From positions 1-23,401 of the forward strand of contig JAZRHC010000019.1 in NCBI GenBank assembly GCA_045644545.1: a stretch of 23,401 nt of DNA. The letters run 5' to 3'. The DNA comes from Scatosoma sp045644545. GTDB lineage: Bacteria > Bacillota > Clostridia > Christensenellales > Borkfalkiaceae. Position 1 is the first letter of the stretch, and the number at the start of each line of letters is the position of its first letter. The translations under genes were made by a program, and so were the position numbers. The notes beneath the pieces were generated by a model that saw only the letters and a list, made by a program, of their open reading frames with translations, was not told where the DNA came from and did no database searches. Shown one piece after another: positions 21,959-23,401 of the stretch.

Positions 21959-21971
21959 GTTTTTAAAATAC

Positions 21972-21985
21972 TTAACTTCGGTTAA
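21972..21985. promoter_or_regulatory. Inverted repeat upstream of the copA promoter; candidate operator
   Basis: TTAAC-TTCG-GTTAA is a perfect 5-bp dyad with a 4-nt centre, 13 bp upstream of the copA -35 box. It could be an operator for the downstream ArsR-type regulator. It is AT-rich and short, so chance occurrence is possible. No matching copy was found upstream of arsR. Confidence 0.35.
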
Positions 21986-22010
21986 TTTATAAAAATTTCC
22001 GCATAACGCA

Positions 22011-22037
22011 AAAAAGCGGGCGCGTAATGCAGCCCGC
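22011..22037 (-). terminator. Rho-independent terminator of yceD-rpmF
   Basis: GCGGGC (22016-22021) pairs with GCCCGC (22032-22037) around a 10-nt loop. On the minus strand a T5-6 run follows. It lies about 25 bp after the rpmF stop codon. Confidence 0.9.
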
Positions 22038-22060
22038 CTGAATTGCTTGTCAGACGAAAA

Positions 22061-22252
22061 TCAATCTTTCTTTTCTTCGTTCTTGGAAACGACTTCCGCG
22101 CCGTCGTAGAAACCACAGCTCTTGCAAACCTTGTGGGATTCCTTCATTTCGTGACAATGAGGGCATTCCACGAGCGTTGCCGCCGTCGCCTTATAGTTTG
22201 CGAATCTCTTGTTCGTTCTGCTCTTGGATTGTTTACTCTTAGGTACTGCCAT
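22061..22252 (-). CDS. rpmF: 50S ribosomal protein L32, zinc-ribbon form
   Basis: This 63-aa basic protein has the L32 N-terminus MAVPKSKQSKSRTNKR and an intact four-Cys zinc ribbon (C30, C33, C43, C46), i.e. the zinc-dependent form rather than the Cys-less paralogue induced under zinc limitation. GAGGTG precedes the ATG by 5 nt. It follows yceD by 38 bp, the usual yceD-rpmF order, and ends at the hairpin at 22011-22037. Confidence 0.97.
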   Translation of the reverse strand: MAVPKSKQSKSRTNKRFANYKATAATLVECPHCHEMKESHKVCKSCGFYDGAEVVSKNEEKKD

Positions 22253-22290
22253 CTTAACACCTCTCGTTTATATTTCTCAATTAAAATTTT

Positions 22291-22698
22291 TTACTCTGAA
22301 AACCGAATCTCTTCGGGATCCTCTCCGCAGGTAAGCGAGAACGGCATACTTGCCATAATCGCGTCGTCGATCGCTTCTTTTAAATTGATCGCGCCGTTCG
22401 TATAGCCGTAGTCCTCGTAGTCCTTCGTGGGCTCGAAAAAAGCGTTTAACTCGCCTTCCACTTCGCCCGCGGTTTCCTTTAAGCACCGGGAGCATTTTCC
22501 CTCGATTGCATAACGGATTTTCCCAACGAGCTCCAAAGAATCGTCGGCAAAGAGTTCGTAAGCCGCTTCCACCTTCACGGGCGACGAGAATTTCACGAAG
22601 GGAATACTCATCAGCTCTTCGGGCGGGGCGTACTCAAATTCCAGCGTTCCGCGATACTTCTTTTGTGCATTGAGTTTTCTAATATCGATTATCATCAT
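22291..22698 (-). CDS. YceD/DUF177 family protein
   Basis: The product is 135 aa of the YceD family, which sits beside rpmF in many bacteria and has been linked to 23S rRNA or ribosome maturation. The family CSRCL motif lies mid-protein, flanked by beta-rich sequence, with an acidic second half and a late Cys (SLTCGED). Two adjacent ATGs (22696-22698 and 22693-22695) are possible starts. Neither has a Shine-Dalgarno sequence, and the promoter's -10 box ends only 15 bp upstream, so the leader would be about 9 nt. Initiation may therefore be leaderless-like. Confidence 0.85.
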   Translation of the reverse strand: MMIIDIRKLNAQKKYRGTLEFEYAPPEELMSIPFVKFSSPVKVEAAYELFADDSLELVGKIRYAIEGKCSRCLKETAGEVEGELNAFFEPTKDYEDYGYTNGAINLKEAIDDAIMASMPFSLTCGEDPEEIRFSE

Positions 22699-22713
22699 AA
22701 AACTGACTTTACA

Positions 22714-22742
22714 AGTATAGTATATTTAAAAAACTTTGTCAA
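22714..22742 (-). promoter_or_regulatory. Promoter of yceD-rpmF
   Basis: On the minus strand, a perfect TTGACA (22737-22742) and TATACT (22714-22719) are 17 nt apart. The predicted start point near 22707 is about 9 nt from the yceD ATG. Confidence 0.85.
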
Positions 22743-22770
22743 CTTTTTTTCGCGGGCTTTGCCGATTTTT

Positions 22771-23168
22771 TTACAATAATTCTACGGTTTCTCTCGCGAT
22801 CACGACTTCTTCGTTCGTGGGAATGATCAAAACCTTCACTTTGGAATGCTTTGCGGAGATATCGCGAATGCTTCCGTCGTTCTTTTGCAGGTTCTTTTCT
22901 TTATCGATCGCAAGGGAAAGATAGCTCATATTTTCGCATATCCCCTCGCGAACGCTCGGCGTATTTTCGCCGACGCCCGCCGTGAATACGATACAGTCCA
23001 CCCCGTTCATAGCCGCGGCGTACGCGCCCACGTATTTCTTACAGTTATAAATAAACAGATCGAGCGCGAGGGCGGCTCTCTTGTTGCCCGCCGCTTTCGC
23101 CGCCGTCAAATCACGGAAATCGGAAGAAACGCCCGACACGCCGAGCATACCGCATTTTTTATTGAGAT
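22771..23168 (-). pseudogene. ackA: Acetate kinase, C-terminal third only (5' truncated)
   Basis: About 130 residues match the C-terminal third of acetate kinase (family length about 400), which interconverts acetyl phosphate plus ADP and acetate plus ATP. Visible landmarks are LNKKCGMLGVSGVSSDFRD, CIVFTAGVGENTPSVRE and the C-terminal IIPTNEEVVIARETVELL. The remaining two thirds, including the N-terminal phosphate-binding part and catalytic residues, are absent. Upstream of about 23168 the sequence no longer fits acetate kinase and instead encodes an XRE tail on the other strand; an in-frame stop follows near 23224. Either the gene is broken in the genome or the contig is misjoined here. The 3' part shows no damage. 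Confidence 0.85.
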
Positions 23169-23262
23169 AGGTACGCGCTTCGTCGCAGACTATGAGCTTC
23201 TCGCGCTTTGTAAAATATTGAACGTATCACCCGAGTATCTTTTGGGAATAGATCTCCAATAA
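23161..23262 (+). pseudogene. 3' tail of an XRE-family regulator (fragment)
   Basis: On the plus strand the last 34 codons read IEIGTRFVADYELLALCKIL and then NVSPEYLLGIDLQ, ending at TAA (23260-23262). This is the typical end of an XRE helix-turn-helix domain (R-x-V-x-DYELL-A-x-x-K-x-L-NVSPEYLLG). The preceding frame is only the antisense of acetate kinase, so the first helices are missing. A terminator follows at 23271-23317, as for a real gene end. The fragment is in reverse orientation to ackA. Confidence 0.65.
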
Positions 23263-23270
23263 CTTCAAAA

Positions 23271-23317
23271 GACTGAGTCGATTCCTTTTAATTAAGTGAT
23301 CGACCCGGTCTTTTTTT
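23271..23317 (+). terminator. Rho-independent terminator after the XRE fragment
   Basis: GACTGAGTCGAT (23271-23282) pairs with ATCGACCCGGTC (23299-23310), with 11 of 12 positions pairing including one G-U, around a 16-nt loop. T7 follows at 23311-23317, and an A4 run precedes the stem. Beyond it, 23318-23401 holds nothing I can assign. Confidence 0.8.
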
Positions 23318-23401
23318 GTGCAATTTTTAATATGTATCAAAGCACGACGTTTACAAGAAGAACAGAGCCTCGGGAAATTTATACATCTTTATTTACCCCA
23401 T

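Noticed and set aside
22846..23160. Plus-strand frame that runs into the XRE tail, suggesting a longer regulator
   Set aside because: This part is the antisense of well-conserved acetate kinase sequence and has no helix-turn-helix character; only the last 34 codons look real.
23333..23401. Plus-strand ATG open to the window end
   Set aside because: It has no ribosome binding site and no recognisable composition, and it is too short to judge.

Overview
The window looks like a chromosomal segment of a low-to-mid GC Gram-positive anaerobe, most likely an uncultured member of the Clostridia. The signs are a Spo0A-family regulator, HPr kinase/phosphorylase, MutS2, a U32 protein, a zinc-ribbon L32, a copper ATPase with HMA domains at both ends, consensus sigma-A promoters and strong AGGAGG-type ribosome binding sites. 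I cannot name a genus. No rRNA, tRNA, CRISPR array or insertion sequence was seen. Both edges carry broken gene pieces (a mobile-element-like fragment at 1-196; a 5'-truncated acetate kinase abutting the tail of an XRE regulator near 23161-23177), so either real breakpoints or assembly joins lie there.

Layout. groES-groEL (318-2270, +) are driven by a clear promoter at 224-251 and end in a bidirectional terminator shared with the convergent spo0A gene (2322-3086, -). Upstream of spo0A lie a promoter, a perfect 20-bp palindrome and two 0A-type boxes 10 bp apart. Then, all on the minus strand, come an ABC-F ATPase (3304-4878) and acyl carrier protein (5033-5260), each with its own promoter and terminator.

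From 18929 down to 5348 runs a tightly packed ten-gene minus-strand cluster: uvrC, a HAD phosphatase, hprK, a U32 peptidase-family protein, mutS2, a polysaccharide-deacetylase-like protein, an M16 peptidase, a hypoxanthine-DNA-glycosylase-like protein, an AlkD-like protein and tex. Neighbouring genes overlap or lie 3-19 bp apart, except for a 59-bp gap after mutS2. Three to five of the ten genes deal with nucleic acid damage or quality control.

Upstream (19026-21906, -) is a copper-efflux unit: copA behind a perfect consensus promoter, then an ArsR-type regulator with five cysteines. The 3' end of copA encodes a CopZ-like domain with its own ATG and Shine-Dalgarno-like sequence inside the copA frame, so a free chaperone may be made from the same gene. 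Next come yceD-rpmF (22061-22698, -) with an almost leaderless promoter, and the acetate kinase remnant.

The most notable observations are: a Spo0A homologue with an intact DNA-binding domain but a receiver that has lost its phospho-accepting Asp; the nested CopZ start inside copA; DKTAT in place of DKTGT in CopA; complementary decay of ATP-site motifs in the ABC-F protein; and the chimeric right edge.
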